A stretch of 64,000 nt of DNA from Mycolicibacterium cosmeticum (GCA_016197365.1 JACPVS010000014.1:167210-231209); one strand, 5' to 3'; positions 45,399-55,162 are shown, counted from the first letter of the stretch. Numbers and translations: made by a program. The notes: generated by a model not told the origin, from the letters alone.

Positions 45399-46223
45399 CT
45401 ACGAGGCGGGCGCCGTCTGCGGGTTCACGCTGTGCACGCCACCCCACCGCGACGGCGGCCATGCGATGAACCGGGCCTTGCCGATGACGTTGTCGACGGG
45501 CACCGTGCCCGCGACCGGGTCACCGGTGCACAGCAGCCCCTTCTGCGCATCGGCGGGCAGATTAGTGCAGTGCGCACGGGAGTCGGCCGAATGTGTGCGG
45601 TTGTCCCCCATCACCCACAGCCGGCCGTCGGGCACCTTGACCGGGCCGAACTCGTTGCCGAGGCAGGGGTAGACACTGGTGTCGGCCATCATGGTCGTCG
45701 GATCGAGGTAAGGCTCGTTGAGCTTCTTGCCGTCGACCGTCAGCCCGGTGGCCGCACGGCATTCGACGGTCTGGCCACCGACCGCGATGACCCGCTTGAC
45801 CAGGTCGTTCTCATCCGGCGGCACGAAGCCGACGAAGGACAGCGCATTCTGCGCCCCCCGGATGATGGCGTTCTCGGAGCGGATCGACTTGTAGCCGATG
45901 TTCCAGTTCGACGGACCCTTGAAGACGATGACGTCGCCCGGCTCCGGTTCGCTGAAGTCGTACGTCAGCTTGTCGACCATGATCCGGTCGCCGACGCAGC
46001 CCGCGCACCCGTGCAGGGTGGGCTCCATCGATTCGGACGGGATCAGATACGGCCGGGCGACGAAGGTGAGCACCACGTAGTACATGACCAACGCGATGGT
46101 GACGAGGACGACGCCCTCACGCAGAGCACTGCCCTTGCGTTTGGGCTCATCCTGTTCATCGGAGCCGTCAACGGTGCTGTCTTCGACGGACTCTTCCGCC
46201 GTGCCTTCTTTGTCCTCGGTCAC
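45399..46223 (-). CDS. lepB: Signal peptidase I
   Basis: The 274-residue type I signal peptidase has an acidic cytoplasmic tail and one membrane helix ([18 protein letters not shown]). The nucleophile is Ser65 in [11 protein letters not shown] and the general-base lysine is in [11 protein letters not shown]. The box [11 protein letters not shown] is also present. It removes signal peptides on the outer face of the membrane. GTG 46223 (VTEDKEG) is preferred to a TTG 10 codons upstream. Confidence 0.95.
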   Translation of the reverse strand: MTEDKEGTAEESVEDSTVDGSDEQDEPKRKGSALREGVVLVTIALVMYYVVLTFVARPYLIPSESMEPTLHGCAGCVGDRIMVDKLTYDFSEPEPGDVIVFKGPSNWNIGYKSIRSENAIIRGAQNALSFVGFVPPDENDLVKRVIAVGGQTVECRAATGLTVDGKKLNEPYLDPTTMMADTSVYPCLGNEFGPVKVPDGRLWVMGDNRTHSADSRAHCTNLPADAQKGLLCTGDPVAGTVPVDNVIGKARFIAWPPSRWGGVHSVNPQTAPAS

Positions 46224-46269
46224 GGCATCAGGGTAGTCAGCGTTCGGACACAAACCCTGGCAGGGCGCG

Positions 46270-46611
46270 TCAGCGCTTTTCCTTGATCTTCGCCTTCTTG
46301 CCGCGGAGCTCGCGCAGGTAGTAGAGCTTGGCGCGACGCACGTCGCCGCGGGTCACGACGTCGATGTGGTCGATGTTGGGTGAATGCACCGGGAAGGTCC
46401 GCTCGACGCCGACGCCGTAGCTCTCCTTGCGGACGGTGAAGGTCTCGCGGGCGCCGCCGCCCTGGCGCCGGATGACGACACCCTTGAAGACCTGAACGCG
46501 CTCCTTGGAGCCCTCGATGACCTTGACGTGCACATTGATGGTGTCGCCGGGGCCGAAGGCCGGGATATCCTCGCGCAGCGACGCCTTGTCGACGAAGTCA
46601 AGCGTGTTCAT
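46270..46611 (-). CDS. rplS: 50S ribosomal protein L19
   Basis: The 113-residue protein ([34 protein letters not shown], then [17 protein letters not shown] and KAKIKEKR) is a standard bacterial L19. It heads the rplS–lepB–rnhB–DUF2469 operon. ATG 46611 gives the usual N terminus. Confidence 0.99.
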   Translation of the reverse strand: MNTLDFVDKASLREDIPAFGPGDTINVHVKVIEGSKERVQVFKGVVIRRQGGGARETFTVRKESYGVGVERTFPVHSPNIDHIDVVTRGDVRRAKLYYLRELRGKKAKIKEKR

Positions 46612-46952
46612 CGGTGACACTTCCTTGTTGTTAGCGGCTCATGTGACACCGCGCCGGGCACGGTCGAGCCGAGGTATTTCGGGTATTTCGGGTCCTGCGT
46701 CACGCAGCAGGCCTCACTGGTTACAGGACGCCGTGCGCAGACAACTGCTCAATTGTGCCAGACGGCACGCATACGACGAAATCGCCGCGTACGGGGGCGA
46801 AACGCCCGGCGTCATGAGGTGCACGTCGAGGGCGTCCAGCCGTTAGGCTACACAAGGGTCAGGACCGGTTTTGCGGGTCGATTCCCCGGCCCGCCACTTG
46901 GTTTACACAGCGGTTTACCAGGCTATTGACAGTCACGTCCAGGAGGAGAGCT
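46612..46952. other. Gene-free divergent gap between rplS and the LppW-like gene
   Basis: The 341-base gap should hold the rplS leader and promoter and the promoter of the lipoprotein gene. Visible structures are two small perfect hairpins, GTGCC-AGAC-GGCAC (46755–46768) and GGGCG-AAA-CGCCC (46795–46807). A T-rich -35/-10-like pair, TTTACA (46902–46907) and TATTGA (46924–46929), is 16 bases apart in the plus direction. No open frame of convincing codon use was found. Confidence 0.6.
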
Positions 46953-47897
46953 ATGCGAGCGCGGCCGTCGAAATTGATGACGGTGACCGCGACCGTGCTC
47001 TGTACCGGTGCATTGGTGTCGGCCTGCGAGGCCAAGGTCTACGGCACCCCGCCCGCCCCACCGGAATCGCCGCAGTTGACGGTCATCGCACCGCTGGGCA
47101 ACTCGGCGCCACTCCCCGAGGCGCCGCCCGACCAACCGACCGCCGCGTTCGACGGATTGGATCTGCGCATCCGGCAGGCCACCACCGATGCCGCGAAATC
47201 CGGCGCCGACATCACGGTGGCGATTCTGGATCGCAACACCGGCCAACTCGTCACCAACGGGCAGGCCGACACCGTCGCGATCGCCTCGGTGGTGAAGCTG
47301 TTCATCGCCGACGACCTGCTGCTGCAGGAGTCCAAGGGCCAGACCACCCTGAGCCCGGACGACCGCCGGATGCTCGACGTGATGCTGCGGTCCTCCGATG
47401 ACAGCGCCGCCGAGGTCTTCTGGAACCGCAGTGGCGGCAGCGCCATCATCAATCGGGTGGTCGCCCGGTACGGGCTGTCCTCCACCACCGCTCCGGGTAA
47501 CGGCCGTTGGTACAACACCACCAGCACGGTCACCGACCTGGTTCGCTACTACGACATGCTGCTGGCCGGCACCGGTGGACTTCCGCCCGCCGACGCCAGC
47601 ATCATCTTGTCCAATCTCGCGGAATCGACTCCCACCGCGCCCGACGGGATGGTGCCGGGCGGGGTCTACCCGCAGCGTTTCGGCATTCCGGAGGGCTTGC
47701 CCGCGGAACCCGTTGCGGTGAAACAGGGTTGGATGTGCTGCGTCGGCGCCGACTGGATGCACCTGTCCACCGGCGTGATCGGGCCGGACCGGCGTTACGT
47801 GATGGCCATCAGTTCCATGCAGGCCGCCACCGCCGACAAGGCCCGCCAGACCATCACCGCGGCCGTCGGGACGATCTTCCCCGGCGGGCGTATCTAA
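46953..47897 (+). CDS. lppW: LppW-like lipoprotein with serine beta-lactamase fold
   Basis: The 314-residue protein has a lipoprotein signal ending in the lipobox LVSAC (Cys25). A class-A beta-lactamase/transpeptidase-like domain follows, with Ser-x-x-Lys in IASVVKLFI and SDD in RSSDDSAAEVFW. The third motif is not a clear KTG, and the region reads VKQGWMCCVG. It may be a non-catalytic or specialised penicillin-recognising enzyme. It matches Rv2905 (lppW) in place between rplS and trmD. ATG 46953 has AGGAGGAG just upstream. Confidence 0.88.
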   Translation: MRARPSKLMTVTATVLCTGALVSACEAKVYGTPPAPPESPQLTVIAPLGNSAPLPEAPPDQPTAAFDGLDLRIRQATTDAAKSGADITVAILDRNTGQLVTNGQADTVAIASVVKLFIADDLLLQESKGQTTLSPDDRRMLDVMLRSSDDSAAEVFWNRSGGSAIINRVVARYGLSSTTAPGNGRWYNTTSTVTDLVRYYDMLLAGTGGLPPADASIILSNLAESTPTAPDGMVPGGVYPQRFGIPEGLPAEPVAVKQGWMCCVGADWMHLSTGVIGPDRRYVMAISSMQAATADKARQTITAAVGTIFPGGRI

Positions 47898-47898
47898 A

Positions 47899-47922
47899 CC
47901 CCGGGTCGCTTCGCTCCTGCCC
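47899..47922 (-). repeat. Dispersed 24-bp intergenic repeat, copy 1
   Basis: This 24-base sequence, with the core TCGCTTCGCTCCTG, lies in the convergent gap after the lppW stop and downstream of trmD. An identical 24-mer occurs at 49149–49172. On the minus strand it contains GCAGGAGCGAAGCGA. Confidence 0.8.
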
Positions 47923-47929
47923 GCCGAAA

Positions 47930-48604
47930 CTAGAGGAGGTCGGGCCTGCGCTCGCGGGTCCGTTCCAGTGACCGCTCATGGCGCCAGGCCGCGATCTTGG
48001 CGTGGTCCCCCGACAGCAGCACCGGCGGCACCTCCAGCTCGCGCCAGACCGCGGGCCGGGTATAGCTGGGGCCTTCGAGCAGACCGTCAGAATGCGAATC
48101 CTCAAGGTGGGACTGCGGATTCCCGAGGACCTCGGGCAGCAGGCGCACCACCGCCTCGACCATGACGAGCACCGCGGCCTCCCCGCCGGCCAACACGTAG
48201 TCGCCGATGGAGACCTCCTCGACGCGCATCCGGCGGGCGGCGTCATCGGCCACCCGCTGATCGATGCCCTCGTAGCGTCCGCAGGCGAAGACCAGGTGTG
48301 ATTCGGCACTCCAGCGTTGCGCGACGGCCTGGGTGAACGGCCGCCCGGCGGGCGTCGGAATCACGAGAAGCGTTTCCGGGGAACAGATCTCGTCGAGTGC
48401 GGCACCCCAGACGGGGGCCTTCATGACCATGCCCGGGCCGCCACCGTAGGGCGAGTCGTCGACCGAGCGGTGCACATCATGGGTCCAGCGGCGCAGGTCG
48501 TGCACACCGATGTCATAGATGCCGGCCTCGATGGCTTTGCCGGGCAGTGCCTGTCGCAGGGGCACCAGATAGTCGGGGAAGATCGTGACGACGTCGATCC
48601 GCAT
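47930..48604 (-). CDS. trmD: tRNA (guanine-37-N1)-methyltransferase
   Basis: The 224-residue SPOUT methyltransferase has [13 protein letters not shown] at the start, [25 protein letters not shown] and the knot segment [16 protein letters not shown]. It methylates G37 of tRNAs to prevent frameshifting. It lies 6 bases after rimM in the rpsP–khpA–rimM–trmD operon. Confidence 0.99.
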   Translation of the reverse strand: MRIDVVTIFPDYLVPLRQALPGKAIEAGIYDIGVHDLRRWTHDVHRSVDDSPYGGGPGMVMKAPVWGAALDEICSPETLLVIPTPAGRPFTQAVAQRWSAESHLVFACGRYEGIDQRVADDAARRMRVEEVSIGDYVLAGGEAAVLVMVEAVVRLLPEVLGNPQSHLEDSHSDGLLEGPSYTRPAVWRELEVPPVLLSGDHAKIAAWRHERSLERTRERRPDLL

Positions 48605-48610
48605 ATCGCC

Positions 48611-49135
48611 CTACAGGTCTTCGATATTGAGCAGACCGTCGGGCGGATCGATCTCGATCAGCTGATCGGTCAGCGAGACCGACGTGACAATGGCCCCGAC
48701 GAACGGCACGAGAATCTCGGCACCCTCGGGGGTTTTGACCGACAGCAGCTCGCCCGCCGAGGTGTGCAGCACCTCTGCCACGGTGCCGATCGCGGTGCCG
48801 TCGACGGAGCGCACGGCCAACCCTTCGAGTTGGTGATCGTAGAACTCGTCGGGGTCGTCGATGGGTGGCAGATTCTCGGTGTCGACCAGGAACACGGTGC
48901 CGCGGACCTCGTCGGCGGCGTTGCGATCGGACACGCCGGCCACCCGCACCAGCAGGCGGTTACCGTGCTCCCGCACCGTTTCGATGACGAACTCGCGTTG
49001 CGGACCGTCGCGCTTGAAACCGCGCAGCCGGGCGCCCGGGGTGAACCGGGCGTCCGGGTCGTCTGTGCGTACGTCGACGACGAGTTCGCCGGTGATGCCG
49101 TGGGCCTTCACGACCCGACCGACGACGAGATCCAT
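48611..49135 (-). CDS. rimM: 16S rRNA processing protein RimM
   Basis: The 174-residue protein has the RimM barrel [24 protein letters not shown] and the PRC-barrel half [35 protein letters not shown]. It helps 30S subunit maturation with S19. Its ribosome-binding site GGGGAGGG lies next to the end of the dispersed 24-bp repeat at 49149–49172. Confidence 0.98.
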   Translation of the reverse strand: MDLVVGRVVKAHGITGELVVDVRTDDPDARFTPGARLRGFKRDGPQREFVIETVREHGNRLLVRVAGVSDRNAADEVRGTVFLVDTENLPPIDDPDEFYDHQLEGLAVRSVDGTAIGTVAEVLHTSAGELLSVKTPEGAEILVPFVGAIVTSVSLTDQLIEIDPPDGLLNIEDL

Positions 49136-49148
49136 GCTGAAATCCCTC

Positions 49149-49172
49149 CCCGGGTCGCTTCGCTCCTGCCCC
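49149..49172 (-). repeat. Dispersed 24-bp intergenic repeat, copy 2
   Basis: It is identical over 24 bases to 47899–47922. It lies between khpA and rimM, so it is transcribed in the operon mRNA immediately upstream of the rimM ribosome-binding site. Confidence 0.8.
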
Positions 49173-49179
49173 GCCGCTA

Positions 49180-49422
49180 CTACTGGTCGGTGTCGACCAC
49201 GTCGACACGGATACCGCGGCCGCCGATACCGGCGACCAAGGTCCGCAGCGCGGTGGCCGTGCGACCACCGCGACCGATGACCTTGCCCAGGTCCTCGGGG
49301 TGCACGTGCACCTCGACCGTGCGGCCGCGCCGGTTGGTCACCAGGTCGACCCGCACGTCATCGGGGTTGTCGACGATCCCGCGAACGAGATGTTCGACGG
49401 CGTCGACGACTACGGAGCTCAT
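49180..49422 (-). CDS. khpA: KH-domain RNA-binding protein KhpA
   Basis: The 80-residue protein has the KH loop [16 protein letters not shown] after [12 protein letters not shown]. KhpA proteins bind RNA and, in other Gram-positives, pair with KhpB/Jag to control cell elongation and translation. The ATG overlaps the rpsP stop by four bases. It is Rv2908c-like. Confidence 0.95.
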   Translation of the reverse strand: MSSVVVDAVEHLVRGIVDNPDDVRVDLVTNRRGRTVEVHVHPEDLGKVIGRGGRTATALRTLVAGIGGRGIRVDVVDTDQ

Positions 49423-49898
49423 TCGGCGGCGGGTGCTTCCGTCTCAGCGGCGGCTTCGGCAGCCGGCGCCTCGGCTTCGGGCGCCTCGGCGGCCTCGTCC
49501 TTCTTGGCCGGGGCCTTCTTCTTCTTCAGCTGGGTGGCCTCGCCGGTGGGCTCGTTGTCCGCGGCGGCCAGGGCGGCGTTGAACAGGTCCAGCTTGGAGG
49601 TCTTGGGCTCCTTGACCTTCAGCGTGCCCTCCGCGCCCGGCAGGCCCTTGAACTTCTGCCAGTCACCGGTGATCTTCAGCAGGGCCAGGACGGGCTCCGT
49701 CGGCTGGGCGCCGACGCTCAGCCAGTACTGCGCGCGCTCGGAGTCGATCTCGATGAGGCTCGGCTCTTCCTTCGGCTGGTACTTGCCGATGACCTCGATG
49801 GCGCGACCGTCACGACGGTTGCGGGAGTCAGCGACCGAGATGCGGTACTGGGGGTTGCGGATCTTGCCGAAGCGGGCGAGCTTGATCTTGACAGCCAT
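49419..49898 (-). CDS. rpsP: 30S ribosomal protein S16
   Basis: The protein has a canonical S16 core ([38 protein letters not shown], then [25 protein letters not shown]). A long Ala/Glu/Lys-rich tail brings it to 159 residues, as is usual in mycobacteria. ATG 49898 is the family start. It is the first gene of the rpsP–khpA–rimM–trmD operon. Confidence 0.99.
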   Translation of the reverse strand: MAVKIKLARFGKIRNPQYRISVADSRNRRDGRAIEVIGKYQPKEEPSLIEIDSERAQYWLSVGAQPTEPVLALLKITGDWQKFKGLPGAEGTLKVKEPKTSKLDLFNAALAAADNEPTGEATQLKKKKAPAKKDEAAEAPEAEAPAAEAAAETEAPAAE

Positions 49899-50065
49899 GA
49901 TGAAAGCGTTCTCTCCTGTGATTGCCACGCCGGCAATTCGGCGACTCGAGCGGGTTGCCCGGTCCGGTTTTGCCTCTGCATGTGTGACCGCCGCGCAGCG
50001 CATCTAACGGTGTCGCGCGACAGACAGCCGCTCATTCTGCCAGAGCGGCCGGGATCAGCCCAAAT

Positions 50066-50485
50066 TCACACCACGCGGTCGAAGCACTTCGCCTCGACGC
50101 GGCGCGTCATCCGCCAACCGTCGGCGGTGCGCACGAACTCGTCGTCGTACCAGAGCCCGCAGAACAGCACCTGCCCGACTTCGCCGCCCAACACCATGGG
50201 GTTGAAGCACAGCGTGCGCGCCGACGCGGTGTCACCGGTCACCCTGACGTCGAAGTTCCCCAGCATGTGCGCATACGCCGGGAAGTTCGGCAGCACCTGC
50301 GCCAGCCACGCCTTGACCTCCGGGAAGCGGCCGTCCACCCCGCCCATGGCGCGGTAGTCGATGTAGGCATCCTCGGTGAACACCTGGTCGAGGTCGTCGA
50401 ACCGGCGGTTGTCGATGGCCGTCGAGTAGGCGACCAGCAGATCTTGGATCTCGAGACGGTCGGAGATCTCTTCGATGCTCAGCAC
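50066..50485 (-). CDS. SnoaL-like/NTF2-fold protein
   Basis: The 139-residue protein starts IEEISDRLEIQDLLVAYSTAIDNRRFDDLDQVFTEDAYIDYRAMGG, the typical cone-fold opening. It corresponds to Rv2910c by position upstream of rpsP. The activity is unknown. It is only generally similar to the SnoaL protein at 12545. Confidence 0.88.
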   Translation of the reverse strand: MLSIEEISDRLEIQDLLVAYSTAIDNRRFDDLDQVFTEDAYIDYRAMGGVDGRFPEVKAWLAQVLPNFPAYAHMLGNFDVRVTGDTASARTLCFNPMVLGGEVGQVLFCGLWYDDEFVRTADGWRMTRRVEAKCFDRVV

Positions 50486-50500
50486 GCCTCGATTGAACCA

Positions 50501-51745
50501 CTACGCCTGCGGGCCCACCGGACCTTCGACAGGCGGCCAGTGCTCGCCCGACCACTCCCCCGGCTCGGCGTGGTCGCCACGCGACAGCGGCACCCATTGT
50601 TCGGTGGGCGCGGGCTGCTTCGACGACGGGAAATCGCGCAGCTTGCCCGTCGGCTTGGCATCCCATTTTGCGAAGGTCAGCGGGGTCTGCAGCCACGCGA
50701 ACAGCAGGTTGTAGACGGCTTCCAGGGAGTCGATGTGCGTCCGCTCCCAGCCGTGGCTGCCGTCCAGTCCGAACCCGACCAGCGCGGCCCGGGTGTTGGC
50801 CCCGGCTTCGATGGCCGCCGCCGCATCGGACCGGTAGAAGCGGAATAGGTCACGCGCATAAGGGATTTGACGCTTGTCGGCGAGCTTGCACAGCTTGCGC
50901 GTGAGGTGATAGTCGAACGGCCCGTGCAGATCGGCCATCGGGATGGTCACGCCGTCCTCGATGGAGTGCTGACCGGGCGCGCACACCGCGTTGTCGACGG
51001 ACACCAGTTCGGCGACGTCGGGATCCAGCCCGTGGCTGGCGCCGTGGCCCACCTCTTCGGTGATCGTCACCATGATGGTGGTCTTGTGCGGTAGCACGAT
51101 CTTTTCCTCGGCGACGGTCTTCGCCAGGGCCAGCGCGACGGCCACCCCGGCCTTACCGTCCAGGTGGCGCGACACGATGTAACCGTCCGCGGTGAGCTCA
51201 GGGGCGGCGATCAGTGCGACGAAATCGCCGACGTTGAAGCCGAGCGCCACCAGGTCGGCGCGGGTGGAGACCTTACGGTCGATGCGGACCTCGACGTGCT
51301 CCCACTCGGTGGGCTGGGTGTCGATCGCGTCGCCGAACGCATGCCCGGAGGCCTTCAACGGCATCACCGTCCCGGTGTAGAACTCCTCGGGGTCGTCGGT
51401 GAAGACGCGCACGCGCGCCCCGGTCGCAAACCGCGCCGAGAACGTGCCGACCGGGATCAGCTCGAGACGGCCGTTGTCCTTCAGATCGCGGACCATGCAG
51501 CCGATGGTGTCGGCATGCACGACCACCGCCCGGTCGGTGGTCTTCGACTCACCGGGCAGGACCGCGGTGAGTGCGCCCCGGCGGGTCAGGGTGAACGGCA
51601 CCCCGAGTTCGTCGAGGGTGTCGCCGATCAGTTGCATCACCGCGTCGGTCCGTCCCGACGGACTCGGCGTCTGCAACAGTCCGAGCAGCGTGTCGATCAT
51701 CCACGCCCGTGTTGCCTCCGGCATCTGCGCAGGTTCGGACACCAT
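50501..51745 (-). CDS. M42-type peptidase of the NAGGN osmolyte cluster
   Basis: The 414-residue metallopeptidase has the two-metal motifs VVVHADTIGCM, SRHLDGKAGVAVAL, TITEEVGHGASHG and SVDNAVCAPG. This subtype is found with the N-acetylglutaminylglutamine amide (NAGGN) genes ngg and asnO, which follow upstream on the same strand. It may process or turn over the dipeptide osmolyte. The exact role is not established. Confidence 0.88.
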   Translation of the reverse strand: MVSEPAQMPEATRAWMIDTLLGLLQTPSPSGRTDAVMQLIGDTLDELGVPFTLTRRGALTAVLPGESKTTDRAVVVHADTIGCMVRDLKDNGRLELIPVGTFSARFATGARVRVFTDDPEEFYTGTVMPLKASGHAFGDAIDTQPTEWEHVEVRIDRKVSTRADLVALGFNVGDFVALIAAPELTADGYIVSRHLDGKAGVAVALALAKTVAEEKIVLPHKTTIMVTITEEVGHGASHGLDPDVAELVSVDNAVCAPGQHSIEDGVTIPMADLHGPFDYHLTRKLCKLADKRQIPYARDLFRFYRSDAAAAIEAGANTRAALVGFGLDGSHGWERTHIDSLEAVYNLLFAWLQTPLTFAKWDAKPTGKLRDFPSSKQPAPTEQWVPLSRGDHAEPGEWSGEHWPPVEGPVGPQA

Positions 51746-51798
51746 GCCTCCTTCTCAAGCATCGGAAATACGGGGCCGGCGTGGCGGGCCCCGGCGGT

Positions 51799-53511
51799 TC
51801 AGCCCTGATCGACCGGATCGGGCTGCCAGGCCCACGGCGTGGCCGCGGTACGGGGAAAGAGTAGATCCACGAAAGCCTGGGCGGTCGGGCGCGGCTCATG
51901 GTTGGCCAGCCCGGGGCGTTCATTGGCCTCGATGAACACGTACTCCTCGCCGGACACGGACGGCACCATCAGATCGATCCCGGTGACCGGGATGCCGATG
52001 GCGTCTGCGGCGTCGATCGCCACCCGCGCCAGTTTCGGGTTCACCTCATCGGTGACATCCCCGATGGTTCCGCCGGTGTGCAGGTTGGCAGTGCGCCGGA
52101 CGGTCAGCCGCTCGTTGATGGGCAGCACGTCGTCGAGCTCCCAGCCCGCCTCACGCACGGTGTCGACGGCGACATCGTCGACGGGGATCTCGGATTCACC
52201 GTGCGTGGCCACGGAGCGCCTGCGGCTCTGCGCCTCGATCAGCTGCCGGACGGTGTGCTTGCCGCTGCCCAGCACCTCGGGTGGACGACGCACGGCCGCG
52301 GCGATCACCTTGCCGTTGATCACCACCAGCCGCAGATCCTCACCCTCACAGCGCTCTTCGATGAGCACGTCGGGGCAATGCTTGGCCGCCCACGTCAGCG
52401 CACGGTCCAATTCGTCGGTTTTCGTGACGCCGACGGTGATGCCCGCGCCCTGTTCGCCGCGGGCGGGTTTGACCACCACCGATCCCACCTCGCGCATGAA
52501 CGCGTAGTCCTCGTCGTCGAAGGTCGCGGTCCGGCCGCGGGGCACCCGGATCCCCGCTTCGGACACCACCCGGCGGGCCACCCGTTTGTCGTCACACCGG
52601 CTCATCGCGACCGCGTTGGTCAACTCCGAAAGCGACTCCCGGGTGACGACGCTGGTGCCGCCGTGGGTCAGCCGCATGTAGCCACCCTTGCCGTCGAGGA
52701 CCTCCACGTGGATACCCCGCATGATGGCCTCGTCGGCGATGATCCGGCCGTACGGGTTGAGTTCGGCGAGACCCTCCTCCTCCTGCACGGGTGCGAACAG
52801 CTTCTCGTTTATGGCGTTCTTGCGTTTGATGCCCAGGGCGGGGACCCGCTCGAAACCCATCCGTTCATACAGCGCGATCGCGCCCTCGTTGTCGTGCAGC
52901 ACCGAGAGGTCCATCTGGTCACGGCCTCGCCGGATGAACTCCTCCACCAGCGAGCGCACCAGCAGTCCGCCCACGCCGGGCCGGGACACGCTGGGGTCCA
53001 CCGCCAGACACCAAAGGCTGGAACCGTTTTCGCCGTCGTCGAACAGTTGCCGATGGTCGATGCCCGTCACGGTGCCGATCAGGGCGCCGGTGTGTTCGTC
53101 GGTGGCGACCAGGTAGACCATGTGCTCTTCGCGCTGCACGTTGTTCCACATCAGGTCGGTGTCGGCGGGCACCATCCGGCAACGCACGTAGATCTCGTTG
53201 ATCGCACCGCAGTCCGCCAACGACTCCACGGGCCGCACCACGACGCCGGGCACATCGCCCGGCCAGAACTCACCCCGCTCGGAGAAGGTCAGCCGATAGG
53301 TGAAGCTCGGGTCGATGAAGAACTCCTGCGGGTGCAGGGCTACGAAGACGTGCGGGGCGTCGAGATACATGCCGATGTCCCGTCGGCCGCTGGCCTCGGC
53401 CCGCAGCGCGGTACCGAACGCCTCCCCGCAACGGGGTGAGGTTGCCGTTCGGGTCGGCCAGCAACCCGTCCACTGCCGACGCATCAAAGAGGCCCCGCGC
53501 ACGGGCCGCAT
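51799..53511 (-). CDS. ngg: N-acetylglutaminylglutamine synthetase, start region disturbed
   Basis: The enzyme has an N-terminal GNAT acetyltransferase domain (SSLWCLAVDPSVSRPGVGGLLVRSLVEEF, then LSVLHDNEGAIALYERMGF). A C-terminal ATP-grasp domain follows (VVVKPARGEQGAGITVG, LIEERCEGEDLRLVVINGKVIAA, EYVFIEANERPGLANHEPRPTAQAF). It makes N-acetyl-Gln-Gln, the precursor of the osmoprotectant NAGGN. The homologous sequence seems to begin at GEAFGTALRAEASGRRDIGMYLD, near 53427. No convincing start with a ribosome-binding site precedes it. The listed ATG 53511, and ATG 53484, lie inside asnO, and ATG 53370 would truncate the domain. Confidence 0.8.
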   Translation of the reverse strand: MRPVRGASLMRRQWTGCWPTRTATSPRCGEAFGTALRAEASGRRDIGMYLDAPHVFVALHPQEFFIDPSFTYRLTFSERGEFWPGDVPGVVVRPVESLADCGAINEIYVRCRMVPADTDLMWNNVQREEHMVYLVATDEHTGALIGTVTGIDHRQLFDDGENGSSLWCLAVDPSVSRPGVGGLLVRSLVEEFIRRGRDQMDLSVLHDNEGAIALYERMGFERVPALGIKRKNAINEKLFAPVQEEEGLAELNPYGRIIADEAIMRGIHVEVLDGKGGYMRLTHGGTSVVTRESLSELTNAVAMSRCDDKRVARRVVSEAGIRVPRGRTATFDDEDYAFMREVGSVVVKPARGEQGAGITVGVTKTDELDRALTWAAKHCPDVLIEERCEGEDLRLVVINGKVIAAAVRRPPEVLGSGKHTVRQLIEAQSRRRSVATHGESEIPVDDVAVDTVREAGWELDDVLPINERLTVRRTANLHTGGTIGDVTDEVNPKLARVAIDAADAIGIPVTGIDLMVPSVSGEEYVFIEANERPGLANHEPRPTAQAFVDLLFPRTAATPWAWQPDPVDQG

Positions 53512-55162
53512 CGCTGTGCAGCGCGTCGCGCACGAGTTCCAGATACGGTCCGGCCAGATGCTTGAGCGCCGGGACCGGAAAGTAGCCCTTCGGCCGGTCG
53601 ATGACCTCGCTGGGAATGACCCGGCGGGCGGCCTGTTTCAGCACACCCTTGCCGTCGAAGGCGGTCTTGAGTTCGGGCGGGCAGGTGGCGGCCAGTTCCA
53701 CCAGTTCATGGTCCAGGAACGGCACTCGGCCCTCCAGCCCCCACGCCATGGTCATGTTGTCCACCCGTTTGACGGGATCATCCACCAACATCACGGTGGT
53801 GTCCAACCGTAGGGCCCGGTCGGTGGCGGTGGCCGCACCCGGGGCGGCGAACTGGTCGCGCACGAAGTCCCCGGCGATGTCGGTGTCCAGCCGCCACTGC
53901 GGCTGCAGCAGCGCATTCACACCGGCATGGTCGCGGTCGAAAAAGGCTGCGCGGTAACGGCTCAACGCATCACCGACGTCACCGTCGGCCGCCGCAGCCA
54001 TCGGCGGGTACCAGTGGTAACCGGCGAAGATCTCGTCGGCGCCCTGGCCGGACTGCACCACCTTGACGTGCTTGCTGACCTCTTGGGACAGCAGATAGAA
54101 CGCCACGCAGTCATGGCTCATCATCGGCTCGCTCATCGCCCCGATCGCGCCCGAGAGGGCGGGCAGCATGCGGGCGGTGTCGATGCGGATCTGATGGTGG
54201 TCGGTGCCGAAATGACGCGCGATGACGTCGGAATACTTGAATTCGTCACCCTCCTCGCCACCGGCGGCCTCGAAGCCGATCGAGAAGGTGGCCAGCCCGT
54301 GCTGACCCGCCTCGGCGAGCAGTCCGACGATGAGGCTGGAGTCCAGTCCGCCCGACAGCAGGCAGCCGACCGGAACGTCGGCCACCAGGCGGCGCTCCAC
54401 CGCGGTGCGCAACGACGCCAGGACGGCTTCCTCCCAGTCCTGCGCGGACCAGTCGGCGCGCTCGGCGACGCGCTCGAAGGCCGGGCTCCAGTAGGTGCGC
54501 TCGGTGCGGCGACCCTCGGCGTCGATGCGCATGATCGTGCCGGGCGCCAGCTTGCGGACCCCGCGCAGGATGGTGTGCGGCGCCGGGACCACCGAGTGGA
54601 AGCTCAGATAGTGGTGCAGCGCAACGGGATCGATCGACGTATCGACCCCGCCGGCGGCGACCAGCGCGGGCAACGTGGAGGCGAACCGGAACGCGCCGGT
54701 CGCCCCGGGGATGTCGGCCCAGTACAGGGGCTTGATCCCGAGGCGGTCCCGCGCCAGCATCACCTCGCCGCTGTCGGTGTCGGTGACGGCGAAGGCGAAC
54801 ATGCCGAACAACCGGTCGACGACGCCCTCACCCCACGCGTGGAAACCCTTGAGCACCACCTCGGTGTCGCTGTGCGAGAAGAACCGGTAGCCCTTGGCGA
54901 TCAGGTCGTCACGCAGCTGCGGATAGTTGTAGATGCAGCCGTTGAAGGCCACCGTCAGGTGTAACTCGGGATCATGCATCGGCTGGTGTCCGTGACTGGA
55001 CAGGTCGATGATCGCCAGGCGCCGGTGCCCGAACGCCACCCCGTCCTTGGCCCACATACCTCCGCTGTCGGGTCCGCGGGGAACCATCGTGTCGGCCATC
55101 GACGCGACGGCTCCGATGTCTGCTGCCCGTCCGCGAGCAATCTCGCCCGCGATGCCGCACAT
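53270..55162 (-). CDS. asnO: Asparagine synthase-like amidotransferase of the NAGGN pathway
   Basis: The enzyme is a class II glutamine amidotransferase with nucleophile Cys2 (MCGIAGEIARGR) and a synthetase domain with the PP-loop CLLSGGLDSSLIVGLL. It amidates N-acetyl-Gln-Gln to NAGGN. The normal sequence runs to about LLADPNGNLTPLRG. The family tail, which usually reads like LWQLxLLEMWLQ, is missing. The frame then continues for about 50 residues through ngg in the wrong phase. This looks like a deletion or an indel at the asnO/ngg joint near 53430. Confidence 0.85.
   Translation of the reverse strand: MCGIAGEIARGRAADIGAVASMADTMVPRGPDSGGMWAKDGVAFGHRRLAIIDLSSHGHQPMHDPELHLTVAFNGCIYNYPQLRDDLIAKGYRFFSHSDTEVVLKGFHAWGEGVVDRLFGMFAFAVTDTDSGEVMLARDRLGIKPLYWADIPGATGAFRFASTLPALVAAGGVDTSIDPVALHHYLSFHSVVPAPHTILRGVRKLAPGTIMRIDAEGRRTERTYWSPAFERVAERADWSAQDWEEAVLASLRTAVERRLVADVPVGCLLSGGLDSSLIVGLLAEAGQHGLATFSIGFEAAGGEEGDEFKYSDVIARHFGTDHHQIRIDTARMLPALSGAIGAMSEPMMSHDCVAFYLLSQEVSKHVKVVQSGQGADEIFAGYHWYPPMAAAADGDVGDALSRYRAAFFDRDHAGVNALLQPQWRLDTDIAGDFVRDQFAAPGAATATDRALRLDTTVMLVDDPVKRVDNMTMAWGLEGRVPFLDHELVELAATCPPELKTAFDGKGVLKQAARRVIPSEVIDRPKGYFPVPALKHLAGPYLELVRDALHSDAARARGLFDASAVDGLLADPNGNLTPLRGGVRYRAAGRGQRPTGHRHVSRRPARLRSPAPAGVLHRPELHLSADLLRAG

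Noticed and set aside
46850..46905. tRNA-like T-arm sequence in the rplS/lppW gap (GGGTCGATTCCCC)
   Set aside because: No matching acceptor stem, D arm or anticodon arm can be folded around it.
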